64,000 nucleotides of DNA. Source: Amycolatopsis tolypomycina (GTDB taxonomy: Bacteria; Actinomycetota; Actinomycetes; Mycobacteriales; Pseudonocardiaceae). The stretch is from NCBI RefSeq assembly GCF_900105945.1, contig NZ_FNSO01000001.1, positions 186,001 through 250,000 of the forward strand, read 5' to 3'. The position numbers and the translations under genes were made by a program. The notes beneath the pieces are model-generated. The model saw only the letters and a list, made by a program, of their open reading frames with translations. It was not told the DNA's origin and did no database searches. Shown here in pieces: positions 17,541 through 28,444 of this stretch; the first letter of the stretch is position 1; every line of letters begins with the position of its first letter.

Positions 17541-18509
17541 TCAGAAATCGCGGACCAGGAAGATCCGGCCGTGCAGCGGGTCGGTGACCCAGACCGTGCG
17601 CGAGCGCTGGTCGACGGCGACGTCGCCGGGGTTCACGCCCAGCGACAGCTCGCCGCTCAGCGTGCCCGCCGCGCCGTCGACGCGGGCGAGGCCGTTCTGG
17701 CCGCCGTTCGTGTACACCGTGTTCGTGCCCTGGTGCACGGCCAGCGCGGAGGATTCGCTGCGCAGCAACACCGTCTTGCGCTCGGTGCGCGTGGCGGCGT
17801 CCACAATGGACATGTGGTGGATGCCGGAGTTCGCGACGTACACCGTGCCGCTCTGGTGGTGCACCGCCACGCCCGTCGGGTTGCGGCCGACCCGCACCGA
17901 AGCGACGAACTTGCCGGTGTCGATCGAGAACACCTCGACCGAATCGGTGGCGGGGCTCGCGCAGTAGGCCAGCTTGCGGCCGGGGTCGACCCCGATGCCC
18001 GCGAGGCCCGGCTTGGGGCCGGGCACGAGCGCCGCCAGGGTGCAGCTCACGCCGTCGAGCACGGCGAGCGTCCCGGTGGCGCCGCTGGCCGCGTAGACGC
18101 GGTTCGCCTGCTCGTCGACGGCCAGCGCGGACGCGCCGGCACCCGCGCCGACGACGCTCACCAGCTCGTGGCTGCGGCCGTCCAGCACCACCACCGTGCC
18201 CGCCGGCGGGTTCGCGACGTAGATCCGGCCGGCCTTCGGGTCGACCGCGACGTCGCCGGGTTCGCCGCCGACGTGGATCACGTCGTCGACCGACGCGCCG
18301 CGCGGGTCGACCACGGACACCGTCCCGGCCTGGGCGTCCGTGACGTACCCGAGGCCGGTGACCGGGTTCACCGCCAGCCCGGCCGGGGCGCCGCCGATGT
18401 CGAGCGACCGGACGTCCGCCGCCCGTGCCGTCCCGGGCAGGATGAGGGCGCCCGCACCCGCCGTGACCAGGGCGAACAGGGTCCGCCGGGGTAGCCGGCC
18501 ACCTTGCAT
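17541..18509 (-). CDS. Exported YVTN/NHL-like beta-propeller protein
   Basis: 322-aa protein with a twin-arginine-type signal peptide (PRRTLFAL, then an Ala/Gly-rich core and TARA-A cleavage site). The mature part is built of repeats of about 40 residues containing YVANP, VAVD or VYVANSG units, as in YVTN seven-bladed propellers. Such proteins bind ligands or partners in the envelope; no enzymatic residues are evident. ATG at 18509 has GGAGG 5 bp upstream. A longer frame upstream lacks the signal-peptide arrangement. It is divergent from htpX across 136 bp. Confidence 0.75.
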   Translation of the reverse strand: MQGGRLPRRTLFALVTAGAGALILPGTARAADVRSLDIGGAPAGLAVNPVTGLGYVTDAQAGTVSVVDPRGASVDDVIHVGGEPGDVAVDPKAGRIYVANPPAGTVVVLDGRSHELVSVVGAGAGASALAVDEQANRVYAASGATGTLAVLDGVSCTLAALVPGPKPGLAGIGVDPGRKLAYCASPATDSVEVFSIDTGKFVASVRVGRNPTGVAVHHQSGTVYVANSGIHHMSIVDAATRTERKTVLLRSESSALAVHQGTNTVYTNGGQNGLARVDGAAGTLSGELSLGVNPGDVAVDQRSRTVWVTDPLHGRIFLVRDF

Positions 18510-18645
18510 CGGCGCCTCCGCTCCTGATCGACTGGCTGCCCGAGCGTAACCCGCGCCCTCGCCACGTGAAGGAACTTCGCGTCCCCCGATCGCGTTGTTT
18601 CCACTGGACAAACCCAGTCGGGACAGCGGACGGAGGCGAGCGCGC

Positions 18646-19497
18646 GTGCACGGGCACCAGAACGGACTCAAGACGGCATTGCTGCTCGGCCTGCTGTCGG
18701 CGATCATCGTCGCGCTCAGCGGGCTCTTCGGGCGCGGGGCACTGGTCATCGGCCTGCTCGTCGCCCTCGGGATGAACGCGTTCGCCTACTTCAACTCCGA
18801 CAAGCTGGCCCTGCGCGCGATGCGGGCGCGGCCGGTGTCCGAGGTCGAGCAGCCCGCGATGTACCGGATCGTGCGCGAGCTCGCGCAGGTCGCCCGGCAG
18901 CCGATGCCGCAGCTCTACATCAGCCCGACGGTCGCGCCCAACGCGTTCGCCACCGGCCGCAGCCCGCGGCACGCGGCGGTCTGCTGCACCACCGGCATCC
19001 TCGACCTGCTCGACGAGCGCGAGCTGCGGGCCGTGCTCGGCCATGAGCTGTCGCACGTCTACAACCGCGACATCCTGATCTCGTGCGTGGCCGGCGCGCT
19101 GGCCAGCGTGATCAGCGTGCTCGCGAACATCGCGCTGTTCTTCGGCGGCAGCAACCGCGACGGGAACCCGCTGGTCAGCCTGCTGCTGATCTTCGTCGGC
19201 CCGATCGCGGCAGCCGTCATCCGGATGGGCGTGAGCCGGTCGCGGGAGTACCAGGCCGACGCGTCCGGCGCCGAGCTGACCGGCGACCCGCTGGGCCTGG
19301 CGTCGGCGCTGCGGAAGCTGGACGCCGGCACGCGGGCGCGGCCGCTGGTCGCCGAGCCGCAGCTGGTGTCGCAGTCGCACCTGATGATCGCGAACCCGTT
19401 CCGCCCTGGCGAGGGCTTGAGCAAGCTGTTCTCGACCCACCCGCCGATCGCCGACCGCATCGCGCGGCTCGAGGAGATGGCGCGGCGCCGGTTCTAG
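18646..19497 (+). CDS. htpX: HtpX-like M48 zinc metalloprotease
   Basis: 283-aa membrane-integrated protease for quality control of membrane proteins. Two N-terminal membrane helices (about residues 10-50), zinc motif HELSH at about residue 132, two further helices, and the third ligand in SREYQAD. GTG at 18646 with GGAGG 10 bp upstream. Its stop shares CTAG with the stop of the convergent rfbA gene. HtpX is typically stress-responsive, but no clear operator is visible here. Confidence 0.85.
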   Translation: MHGHQNGLKTALLLGLLSAIIVALSGLFGRGALVIGLLVALGMNAFAYFNSDKLALRAMRARPVSEVEQPAMYRIVRELAQVARQPMPQLYISPTVAPNAFATGRSPRHAAVCCTTGILDLLDERELRAVLGHELSHVYNRDILISCVAGALASVISVLANIALFFGGSNRDGNPLVSLLLIFVGPIAAAVIRMGVSRSREYQADASGAELTGDPLGLASALRKLDAGTRARPLVAEPQLVSQSHLMIANPFRPGEGLSKLFSTHPPIADRIARLEEMARRRF

Positions 19498-20375
19498 CCT
19501 GCCGCCCCCGCCGCCACGGCGACAGCCTTCACGTAGTCGCCGTAGCCGGACTTCGCCAGCTTCTCGCCCAGCGCGTAGCACTCGGCGGCGTTGATGAAGC
19601 CCATGCGCAGCGCGATCTCCTCGAGGCAGGCGATGCGCACGCCGGTGCGGTGCTCCAGCACCTGCACGAACTGGCCGGCTTCGAGCAGCGAGTCGTGCGT
19701 GCCGGTGTCGAGCCAGGCGAACCCGCGGCTGAGCTCGACCAGCGTCGCCCGGTCCTGGCGCAGGTACGTCAGGTTGACGTCGGTGATCTCCAGCTCACCG
19801 CGCGTCGACGGCTTCAGCGCGCGGGCGATGTCGACGACCTGGTTGTCGTAGAAGTACAGGCCGGTGATCGCCTTGTTGGAGCGCGGCTTGAGCGGCTTCT
19901 CCTCGATGGTGAGCAGCTTGCCCGTCTCGTCGACCTCACCGACGCCGTAGCGCTCGGGGTCCTTGACGGGGTAGCCGAACAGGACGCAGCCGTCGAGCTC
20001 GCGGACGGCCTGCTGGAGGCGGCTGGAGAAGCCCTGGCCGTAGAAGATGTTGTCGCCGAGGACGAGCGCCACGTCGTCGTCGCCGATGAAGTCCGCGCCG
20101 ATCACGAACGCCTCGGCCAGGCCGTTCGGGCTCGCCTGCTCGGCGTAGGAGAACGTGACGCCGAACTGGTCGCCGTTGCCCAGCAGCCTGCGGAACATCG
20201 GCAGGTCGGTGGGGGTGGAGATGACGAGGATCTCGCGGATCCCGGCCAGCATCAGCACCGAGATCGGGTAGTAGACCATCGGCTTGTCGTAGACCGGCAG
20301 CAGCTGCTTGGACACCGCCTGGGTGATCGGGTGCAGGCGTGTCCCGCTGCCTCCGGCCAGCACGATCCCCTTCAT
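19494..20375 (-). CDS. rfbA: Glucose-1-phosphate thymidylyltransferase (RmlA)
   Basis: 293-aa enzyme making dTDP-glucose from glucose-1-P and dTTP, the first step to dTDP-6-deoxysugars. Seen: [16 protein letters not shown] signature, [23 protein letters not shown] with the metal Asp, EEKPLKPRS and the [10 protein letters not shown] active-site segment. Length fits the family. It is not linked to rmlB or rmlD in this window. It may supply both cell-wall rhamnose and the RmlC-containing glycan locus. It overlaps the htpX stop by 4 bp. Confidence 0.95.
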   Translation of the reverse strand: MKGIVLAGGSGTRLHPITQAVSKQLLPVYDKPMVYYPISVLMLAGIREILVISTPTDLPMFRRLLGNGDQFGVTFSYAEQASPNGLAEAFVIGADFIGDDDVALVLGDNIFYGQGFSSRLQQAVRELDGCVLFGYPVKDPERYGVGEVDETGKLLTIEEKPLKPRSNKAITGLYFYDNQVVDIARALKPSTRGELEITDVNLTYLRQDRATLVELSRGFAWLDTGTHDSLLEAGQFVQVLEHRTGVRIACLEEIALRMGFINAAECYALGEKLAKSGYGDYVKAVAVAAGAAG

Positions 20376-20420
20376 GGACTGCCTCCCTCTTCGCGTGGTC
20401 GCCGCCCACCCTACGGGCCG

Positions 20421-21545
20421 TCACTCGAAGATGGATCCCTTACCGAAGTAGGCCTTGCAGCCGCCGTTGTCCTCGGTGGCGATCTCCAGCACGCTCCGGT
20501 CGTCGTCGACCGGCAGCAGCGTCGAGGAGTAGTTGGGGCAGAAGTGGTTGCGGATGCCGGTGATGTGCACGGGAGCAGGGAGTTCGTACCAGTGGCCGCT
20601 GCCGAAGTCGTCGTTGGCCAGCAGCACCTGGCCGTTCAGCGGCTGCGGGACGCCCTTGGCGTTGGTGTAGATCTGGCCGACCATGACGATCCGGACGCCG
20701 TTCGGGCCGCCGGGGAAAAGCGTGACGGTTTGCGCATGCTGGAAGTAATTGCCGGTGGCCGTGTCGACGCGGGTGCCGGGATCGGCGGGGTCGCCCCAGT
20801 TGGCGCCGTCGGCGGAGATCTTGAAGTACGGGTCGCAGTAGCGGTCGCGGAAGTTGCAGATCTCGTAGGCGAAGTAGTAGCGGCCGTCGGGCAGCCGCCG
20901 GATGATCGGCATGCCGGGCCGGACGCGGTCGGGCGGGATCGCCATGGTGAGCTGCTTGGTGCCCCAGTTCACGCCGTCGGTCGAGGCGACCCGGTTGAGC
21001 ACCTGCGCATACTTCGGCGCCTGCGTCTCGTCGGCGAAGTGGAGCCAGAGCGTGCCGCCGGCGTCGACGGTGAACTCGGGCTCCCAGATGCCGTCGATGT
21101 TGTGCGACCGCGCGGCCTCGGACAGGAAGGTCCACGAGCGGCCGGCGTCCTTGCTGGCCCAGACGCGGATCCCGATGCGCCGCTGCGGCCCGGCGTCCTG
21201 CCGGTAGGACGCGGCCCACAGCAACGTCCCGGCGCGGAGCCTGCCGACGCGTTCCGGCAGTTCGTAGACGGTGCCGCAGCACATGCCGGACCGGCCGTCG
21301 GGGTCGCGGATCGCGCCGATCTGGTGGAACGACTCGCCTTCGTCGGTGCTCTCCAGCACCGGCGTGAACTTGCCGCCGGCGTCTTCGCTGGTCAGGGTGG
21401 CGATGATGCGCCCGTTCTCCAGCCGGATCAGCCGCGGGTAGGCGCCGAAGCCGGGGACGAGCTGCCGGCGCTCGGCCGCGCTCGCCGGCGTCAGCAGCGA
21501 GGCCACGGCCGAGAGCGTCAGCACGAAGACCAGCAAGCGGCGCAT
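20421..21545 (-). CDS. Secreted sialidase-like (BNR repeat) propeller protein
   Basis: 374-aa protein with a Sec signal peptide (MRRLLVFVLTLSAVASLLTPASA-A). Asp-box-like repeats are visible: STDEGESF, SKDAGRSW, STDGVNW, SADGANW. These indicate the six-bladed sialidase/neuraminidase fold. Paired Cys (MCCG, CNF...YCDP, NHFCPN, GGCKAYF) suggest disulfides. An extracellular glycosidase is plausible, but the sialidase Arg triad cannot be confirmed by eye. ATG at 21545 (GGAGG upstream) is preferred to a GTG at 21563. Monocistronic. Confidence 0.75.
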   Translation of the reverse strand: MRRLLVFVLTLSAVASLLTPASAAERRQLVPGFGAYPRLIRLENGRIIATLTSEDAGGKFTPVLESTDEGESFHQIGAIRDPDGRSGMCCGTVYELPERVGRLRAGTLLWAASYRQDAGPQRRIGIRVWASKDAGRSWTFLSEAARSHNIDGIWEPEFTVDAGGTLWLHFADETQAPKYAQVLNRVASTDGVNWGTKQLTMAIPPDRVRPGMPIIRRLPDGRYYFAYEICNFRDRYCDPYFKISADGANWGDPADPGTRVDTATGNYFQHAQTVTLFPGGPNGVRIVMVGQIYTNAKGVPQPLNGQVLLANDDFGSGHWYELPAPVHITGIRNHFCPNYSSTLLPVDDDRSVLEIATEDNGGCKAYFGKGSIFE

Positions 21546-21670
21546 TCCCGATCCCCTCCACACGCAGTGATCGCGCGATTACAACACGAGTGGGCGACGG
21601 TCACCGGCCGCAGTCACGCGTTCGGGTAACGCTCCCGGCCCGCGCGCCGAAAGATCACCGAGGGGGAACG

Positions 21671-22333
21671 ATGAAAATTCGGCTGGCCGGCCTGCTGGCC
21701 CTGGTCCTGGCGTCGGCGTGCGCGCCGCCGACCGGCTACGGCACGATCGTCGCGGAGTCCGGCTCCGCGCCCACTTCGACGGCTCCGCCTGCTCCGCCGG
21801 TTCCGCGTGACGTGCCGCCGGAGACGCACACGGGCACGGGCAGCGGCGAGTTCACGACGACCTGGCCGCCGGACCAGGTGGGGTTCTTCACGTTCGACTG
21901 CCCGAAGTGCACGTCCAACGTGATCATCGACACCGACGGCGGCGAGCACGGCCTGGTCAACGCGATCGGCGCGTACAAGGGCACGACGTGGCTGAACACG
22001 TACCCCGACCGCCCGACGAAGAGGGTGACGGTCCACGCGAACGCCCCCTGGACGGCGACGATCGCGGACCACCGAAGCATCGCGACGGCGGAGAGCGGCA
22101 AGGAGACGGCAGGCCACGGCGACGCGGTGCTGAGGCTCCCGGCGGGCGTGACCCGCATCAGGTTCACCGCGAAAACCCGCGGCAGCGTGGGGCTGTGGGT
22201 GATGGCATCGCCCCTGGACCGCGACCTGATCCTCAACCAGATCGGCGACCTGCAGGTGGAGCGGGACGTCCGCGGGCCGGCCTACCTGCAGGTGGACAGC
22301 TACGAGGCGAACTGGACGCTGACGCCGTCCTGA
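21671..22333 (+). CDS. Hypothetical lipoprotein
   Basis: 220-aa protein with signal peptide and lipobox LASAC (Cys17), a Pro/Thr-rich linker to about residue 55, then a compact beta-rich domain with a CPKC pair. No family is recognised. It is predicted to be anchored on the outer face of the membrane. AGGGGG precedes ATG 21671. It is convergent with yajQ across a terminator hairpin. Confidence 0.6.
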   Translation: MKIRLAGLLALVLASACAPPTGYGTIVAESGSAPTSTAPPAPPVPRDVPPETHTGTGSGEFTTTWPPDQVGFFTFDCPKCTSNVIIDTDGGEHGLVNAIGAYKGTTWLNTYPDRPTKRVTVHANAPWTATIADHRSIATAESGKETAGHGDAVLRLPAGVTRIRFTAKTRGSVGLWVMASPLDRDLILNQIGDLQVERDVRGPAYLQVDSYEANWTLTPS

Positions 22334-22360
22334 GCGGGCACCCGGAGCCCGGGTGCCCGC
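22334..22360. terminator. Hairpin between convergent lipoprotein gene and yajQ
   Basis: A 12-bp perfect GC-rich stem (22334-22345 with 22349-22360) with a 3-nt AGC loop fills most of the 34-bp gap between the two stop codons. It probably ends transcription from both sides. It lacks a T-run, as many actinobacterial terminators do. Confidence 0.7.
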
Positions 22361-22367
22361 GGCGGCG

Positions 22368-22859
22368 TCACCGGTAGTTGGTGAACTGCAGCGCGATCTC
22401 GAAGTCCTTGCCCTTCAGCAGGGCGATGACCTCCTGCAGCTGGTCCTTCTTCTTGCCCGACACCCGCAGCTGGTCGCCCTGGATCTGGGCCTGGACGCCC
22501 TTGGGGCCTTCGTCGCGGATGAACTTGGCGATCTGCTTCGCCTTGTCCGAGGCGATGCCCTGGAGGATCTTGCCGGAGATCTTGTAGATCTTGCCCGACA
22601 GCGCCGGCTCGCCGGCTTCGAAGGCCTTCAACGAGATGCTGCGCTTGATCAGCTTCTCCTTGAACACCTCGACCGCGGCCAGCGCGCGCTCCTCGGTCTC
22701 GGACTCGATCGTGAGCGCCTCCTCGCCGGACCAGTTGATCGTCGTGCCCGTGCCGCGGAAGTCGAACCGGGTGCCCAGCTCCTTGCTCGCCTGGTTGAGC
22801 GCGTTGTCCACCTCCTGGCGGTCGACCTTGCTCACGACGTCGAAAGAGGGATCCGCCAC
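22368..22859 (-). CDS. yajQ: YajQ family nucleotide-binding (c-di-GMP-type) protein
   Basis: 163-aa protein matching the UPF0234/YajQ family over its whole length (starts [19 protein letters not shown]; later DFRGTGTTI and [17 protein letters not shown]). The fold is two ferredoxin-like domains. In some proteobacteria YajQ binds c-di-GMP and acts with transcription factors; this is not proven in actinobacteria. A candidate c-di-GMP phosphodiesterase is encoded about 6 kb away (28445-31084). Confidence 0.9.
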   Translation of the reverse strand: MADPSFDVVSKVDRQEVDNALNQASKELGTRFDFRGTGTTINWSGEEALTIESETEERALAAVEVFKEKLIKRSISLKAFEAGEPALSGKIYKISGKILQGIASDKAKQIAKFIRDEGPKGVQAQIQGDQLRVSGKKKDQLQEVIALLKGKDFEIALQFTNYR

Positions 22860-22931
22860 GTGTCCTCACACCTCGTACTCGCTTGTCAGGGGCCACCCAG
22901 CCTAGCCCCTGTCACCCGACGGGTATCCCGG

Positions 22932-22962
22932 TTGACCCCTGCTCGGGGGCATTGGGTAAGCT
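22932..22962 (+). promoter_or_regulatory. Probable promoter of tRNA-Tyr
   Basis: TTGACC at 22932-22937 and TAAGCT at 22957-22962 are separated by 19 bp and end 27 bp before the tRNA. The hexamers resemble vegetative sigma-factor sites; spacing is slightly long. Confidence 0.5.
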
Positions 22963-22989
22963 TCTCCCCGGCCGGTGCGAACCGGCCTG

Positions 22990-23071
22990 GGCGGGTTACC
23001 CGAGTGGCCAAAGGGGACTGGCTGTAAACCAGTTGGCATTGCCTACGGGGGTTCGAATCCCTCACCCGCCA
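22990..23071 (+). tRNA. tRNA-Tyr (GTA)
   Basis: Folds as an 82-nt type II tRNA with a long variable arm. Acceptor stem GGCGGGT/ACCCGCC, anticodon loop with GTA at 23024-23026, T-arm GGGGGTTCGAATCCCTC. Discriminator A; no encoded CCA. Confidence 0.95.
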
Positions 23072-23080
23072 CACGATCGC

Positions 23081-23125
23081 AAGAGAGCCATGTCTGCGGA
23101 AAGCGCAGACATGGCTCTCTTTGTT
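23081..23125 (+). terminator. Terminator after tRNA-Tyr
   Basis: An 18-bp perfect stem (23081-23098 with 23104-23121) with a GAAAG loop is followed by TTGTTG. The stem contains the core GCCATGTCTGCG. It is the strongest hairpin near the tRNA. Confidence 0.8.
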
Positions 23126-23132
23126 GTGTCCC

Positions 23133-23179
23133 TTGGGGGTCGAACCCCCAAACCCCCGCCAGGGGGCTCCGCCCCCTGG
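23133..23179. repeat. Tandem GC-rich hairpins, probable interspersed element
   Basis: Two adjacent inverted repeats: TTGGGGGT-CGA-ACCCCCAA (23133-23151) and CCAGGGGGC-TCC-GCCCCCTGG (23159-23179). They sit between the tRNA-Tyr terminator and the end of the LysM gene, and could terminate the latter. G/C-run hairpins like this are commonly scattered between genes in high-GC actinobacteria; only one copy is seen here. Confidence 0.5.
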
Positions 23180-23203
23180 ACCCCCGGAGTGGTCGCCTTG
23201 GGT

Positions 23204-23698
23204 TCAGGTGCCCTGGGGCACGCGGATCAGGTCGCCGGGGTGGATGACGTTCGGGTTGGGGATCGTGGTCGGGTTGGCCGCCACCAAGCGGTGGTAGAGG
23301 TTGCCCGAGCCGTAGTACTTGGCGGCGATTCCCCACAGCGTTTCGCCCGCCACCACGATGTGCTCCAGGTAACTCTGGTAGCCCGGGACGATCTTCGGGC
23401 CCCAGACCACCGGCACGACCACCTTGCCCAGTTCCGCGCCGTCCTTGGGTGATTCGTGGAACACGTCCACGAACAAGCGGTCCAGGGTGAAAGCCGCGCC
23501 GGTGACGTCGACGGTGATCTGGAACTGGCCGTGCCCACCCGTGCCGTCGCCGGCCATGAACGAGCCCGTCACCTCGTCGTGGCCCTCGTGGATGCGGTAG
23601 TTGAAGGCCGCCTCGAACGCTCCGCCTGCCACGCCGGCGACCTGGATCACGTTGCCCACCAAGTCGTATGCGCGTGGTTGTTGGAGATAAATTGTCAT
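23204..23698 (-). CDS. Gmad2-like and LysM domain protein
   Basis: 164-aa protein. Residues about 15-95 resemble the immunoglobulin-like Gmad2 domain (VIQVAGVAGGAFEAAFNYRI pattern, read as VAGVAGGAFEAAF). Residues about 112-163 form a LysM peptidoglycan-binding module (VVAGETLWGIAAKYYG ... HPGDLIRVP). No signal peptide is visible, which is odd for a LysM protein; it may act in the cytoplasm or be exported by another route. ATG at 23698 has GAGGG 8 bp upstream and is preferred to an upstream start at 23731. Confidence 0.75.
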   Translation of the reverse strand: MTIYLQQPRAYDLVGNVIQVAGVAGGAFEAAFNYRIHEGHDEVTGSFMAGDGTGGHGQFQITVDVTGAAFTLDRLFVDVFHESPKDGAELGKVVVPVVWGPKIVPGYQSYLEHIVVAGETLWGIAAKYYGSGNLYHRLVAANPTTIPNPNVIHPGDLIRVPQGT

Positions 23699-23781
23699 TT
23701 TCTCGCCCTCCCAATCCGATTCGACAAACACAATGATCGGTATTCGGCGGGCGTCCGATAGAGGAATTGGTCACCAGTTGC

Positions 23782-23822
23782 GGAACGGCCGGTTTCCCGC
23801 GGGAAAGGAAACCGGCCGTTCC
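23782..23822 (-). terminator. Terminator downstream of lon
   Basis: A 16-bp perfect stem (23782-23797 with 23807-23822) around a 9-nt loop begins 19 bp after the lon stop. Arms contain GGAACGGCCGG. It also separates lon from the start of the LysM gene transcript. Confidence 0.8.
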
Positions 23823-23840
23823 AGGTGGCGGCGCTCGGGG

Positions 23841-26243
<2,403 letters not shown>

Positions 26244-26259
26244 GTGCACTCCTCGTGTA

Positions 26260-26280
26260 GTTGAGTCTGCCTAGCTCAAC
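26260..26280 (-). promoter_or_regulatory. HAIR-like (HspR) operator upstream of lon
   Basis: GTTGAGT-N7-GCTCAAC matches the HspR-associated inverted repeat consensus CTTGAGT-N7-ACTCAAG in arm core (TTGAGT/CTCAA) and spacing. With flanking A/T the symmetry extends to 8 bp outside. HspR is known to repress lon in Streptomyces, so heat-shock control of lon here is a direct prediction. Confidence 0.65.
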
Positions 26281-26343
26281 TCTCCGATGGGTGCGTTTGT
26301 TTCCGATGGTGCGTTCGCCCACAGCGATCACCAAAACCGCAGG

Positions 26344-27198
26344 TCAGCGGCCTGGTTTCACCCCGACGGCGCACCACGCGAACGGGCGGGCCTCCGCCTC
26401 GAGCGCGTTGATCTTCCGGTCCGGCCGCCAGTCCGGCAGGTGCACGATGCCCGGCTCCAGCAGCTCCCAGTCACCGAAGAGCGGCTGGATTTCTTCGCGG
26501 TTGCGCAACCAGACCGGGTTGCTCGTCTTCCGGTACTGCTCGACGAACCAGCGCAGCCCGTCGAGCATTTCGCCCTTGCCGTCGCCTTCGCTCATCTGCG
26601 AGATCGCCAGCCAGCTGCCCGGCGCGAGCGCGTCGCGGTAGGTCGCCAGCAGCCCCTCCGGGTCGTCGTCCGGGCCGACGAAGTGCAGCACCGCCGCCAT
26701 GATCAGGCAGACCGGCTGCGAGAAGTCGATGAGCCGCCGTGTTTCCGGCGCGCGCAGCACCGACTTCGCGTCGCGCATGTCGGCCTGGACGATGCCCGCC
26801 CAGTCGGTCGCCATGCCCTCTTCGAGGATCAGCGTCGCGTGCGCGACCGCGACCGGCTCGTAGTCGACGTACACGACCTTCGCGTCGTGGTCGTCGGGCA
26901 GCTCCGCCTCGACGACCTCGTGCACGTTCCCCGCCGTCGGCACGCCCGAGCCGAGGTCGATGAACTGCCGGATGCCGGCCCGTAGCGCCGCGCGCACCGC
27001 GCGGTTCATGAACTCGCGGTTCTGCTTCGACCCGGGGCGCACCAGCGGCCACTGCTGCTCCATGCGCCTGCCGAACTCGCGGTCCACGGCCCAGTTCTGG
27101 GTACCGCCCAGGTACCAGTCGTAGATCCGGGCCGCGGACGGCTTCTCGGTGTCGACGCCTTCGGGCGCTCTCGGCGCGGAATCCCGCTGGTCGGTCAC
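26344..27198 (-). CDS. SAM-dependent methyltransferase, SAV2177/DUF574 family
   Basis: 284-aa protein of an actinobacterial family with a Rossmann SAM fold: ARIYDWYLGGTQNW at the N-terminus, FIDLGSGVPTAGNVHEV as the SAM motif, VVYVDYEPVAVAHA, ADMRDAKSVL and MAAVLHFV. Family members are abundant in Streptomyces and Amycolatopsis; substrates are unknown. GTG at 27198 is preceded by GGGGAG. Longer upstream reading is out of family. Confidence 0.8.
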   Translation of the reverse strand: MTDQRDSAPRAPEGVDTEKPSAARIYDWYLGGTQNWAVDREFGRRMEQQWPLVRPGSKQNREFMNRAVRAALRAGIRQFIDLGSGVPTAGNVHEVVEAELPDDHDAKVVYVDYEPVAVAHATLILEEGMATDWAGIVQADMRDAKSVLRAPETRRLIDFSQPVCLIMAAVLHFVGPDDDPEGLLATYRDALAPGSWLAISQMSEGDGKGEMLDGLRWFVEQYRKTSNPVWLRNREEIQPLFGDWELLEPGIVHLPDWRPDRKINALEAEARPFAWCAVGVKPGR

Positions 27199-27268
27199 TT
27201 CAGGCTCCCCTCGCTGGTGGCGAGGCCAGCCTATAAGCCCGTGGCAGCCCGGGTAATCCTCCAGTAGT

Positions 27269-28207
27269 TCACCGAACAGCCGGTCGACGCTGCCAGTACG
27301 TCCACAGCGGGCGGTACCCCTGCGCGTACCAGAACGGCGTCGACAGCGGGTTCGCCGCGGCGTGGTGCAGCAGGACGACGTCGGCGCCTTCCTCGTCGAG
27401 GACGTGGTGGGCGTGCGTCGCCAGCGCGGTGCCGACGCCGGACGACCGCGCGGCCTCCGCGACCGCCAGCGACGACAGGTAGCCGACGCGGGACGCGGCG
27501 ACGCGGCCGCTGATCCAGCCGGTCTCACCCGGGTGCTGGACGCTCACCATGCCGAGCGGGCGGCCGTACAGCTCGGCGATCCACAGCGGCGGTTCCGGCC
27601 GCTTCAGCTGCTCCGCGAGGTCCTTGGCCAGGATCTCCTCGACCCCGGTGCGCCAGTTCACCGTGCCGTACTGGGCGTCGTAGGAGTGCAGCTCCATGCC
27701 GAGCGCCACCGCGGTCTCGAGGTCGTCGGGCGCGGCGCGGCGGATCTTGACGCCGGGGGTGCCGAGCGGGGTCGCCGGGACGTGCCGCTGCGCGGGCCGG
27801 ACCGCGATGACCCGCAGTGGCGCGAAGCCGTGGTGCAGCATTTCGCGGGCGCCGGCGGCGTCGCGGCTCGCGCGCGGGACGATCGCCGCCGTCTCCGTGT
27901 CGCCGCGCTCGGCGACCGCGCGGAGATGTTCATCCCATCGGGTGAGGAGGGCGTCCAGGACGGCCGCAGGCTGCGGGCCGGCCAGCTGGAGGTCGAGCCG
28001 GTGCTCGGTCAGCGCCCGCCACGGCGCGTTCGGGGCGTCGCGGTCGACCTGGACGCGGGAAGCCAGTCCGGACGCCGCGGAGTCGCCCGTCGCGACTTCC
28101 AGCACCACGGCGTTTTCCGCCGCCTCGAAGGGAGTTGATCCGGGGAGCAGGGGATCCACCGCCGCGAGCCGCGTCGCGTGCTCGGTGGCAATCACATCGC
28201 TGTGCAT
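27269..28207 (-). CDS. GNAT-family N-acetyltransferase
   Basis: 312-aa protein. The C-terminal half (about residues 155-310) is a GNAT domain with the acetyl-CoA loop in AVAEAARSSGVGTALATHA and late NPLSTPFWYAQGYRPLW. The N-terminal half is a degenerate second GNAT-like or family-specific domain. Substrate unknown. ATG at 28207. It is divergent from the GGDEF/EAL gene, so 28208-28444 holds both promoters. Confidence 0.75.
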   Translation of the reverse strand: MHSDVIATEHATRLAAVDPLLPGSTPFEAAENAVVLEVATGDSAASGLASRVQVDRDAPNAPWRALTEHRLDLQLAGPQPAAVLDALLTRWDEHLRAVAERGDTETAAIVPRASRDAAGAREMLHHGFAPLRVIAVRPAQRHVPATPLGTPGVKIRRAAPDDLETAVALGMELHSYDAQYGTVNWRTGVEEILAKDLAEQLKRPEPPLWIAELYGRPLGMVSVQHPGETGWISGRVAASRVGYLSSLAVAEAARSSGVGTALATHAHHVLDEEGADVVLLHHAAANPLSTPFWYAQGYRPLWTYWQRRPAVR

Positions 28208-28385
28208 GCGCCCATTGAAGCGCTACCCGGCGTCCCTTGCGTAGAGAACCGGACCGAGTTCGGACATCCGGCGTTTCACTCCTTGGTCCACGCAGGTCAG
28301 CGCGTTCGAGGCATTGTTAACCCTGGGGTGATCTCCTACTGTCTCGAAAGGGACACGGGTACGCCCTACGGGGTACGGTATGGCC

Positions 28386-28427
28386 CTTGTCCACACCCGA
28401 AGTCACGGATCATTGCCGGTGGACAAG
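28386..28427. promoter_or_regulatory. Inverted repeat upstream of the GGDEF/EAL gene
   Basis: CTTGTCCAC (28386-28394) and GTGGACAAG (28419-28427) are perfect 9-bp arms separated by 24 bp, ending 17 bp before the ATG at 28445. It could be an operator or an mRNA leader hairpin. The arms share the GTCCAC/GTGGAC core of palindromes elsewhere in the window. Confidence 0.4.
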
Positions 28428-28444
28428 CCGGGAGGGAAGGTCGG

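Noticed and set aside
17801..18509. Catalytic enzyme assignment for the YVTN propeller (for example a dehydrogenase)
   Set aside because: Only blade repeats are visible; no metal or cofactor motif could be identified.
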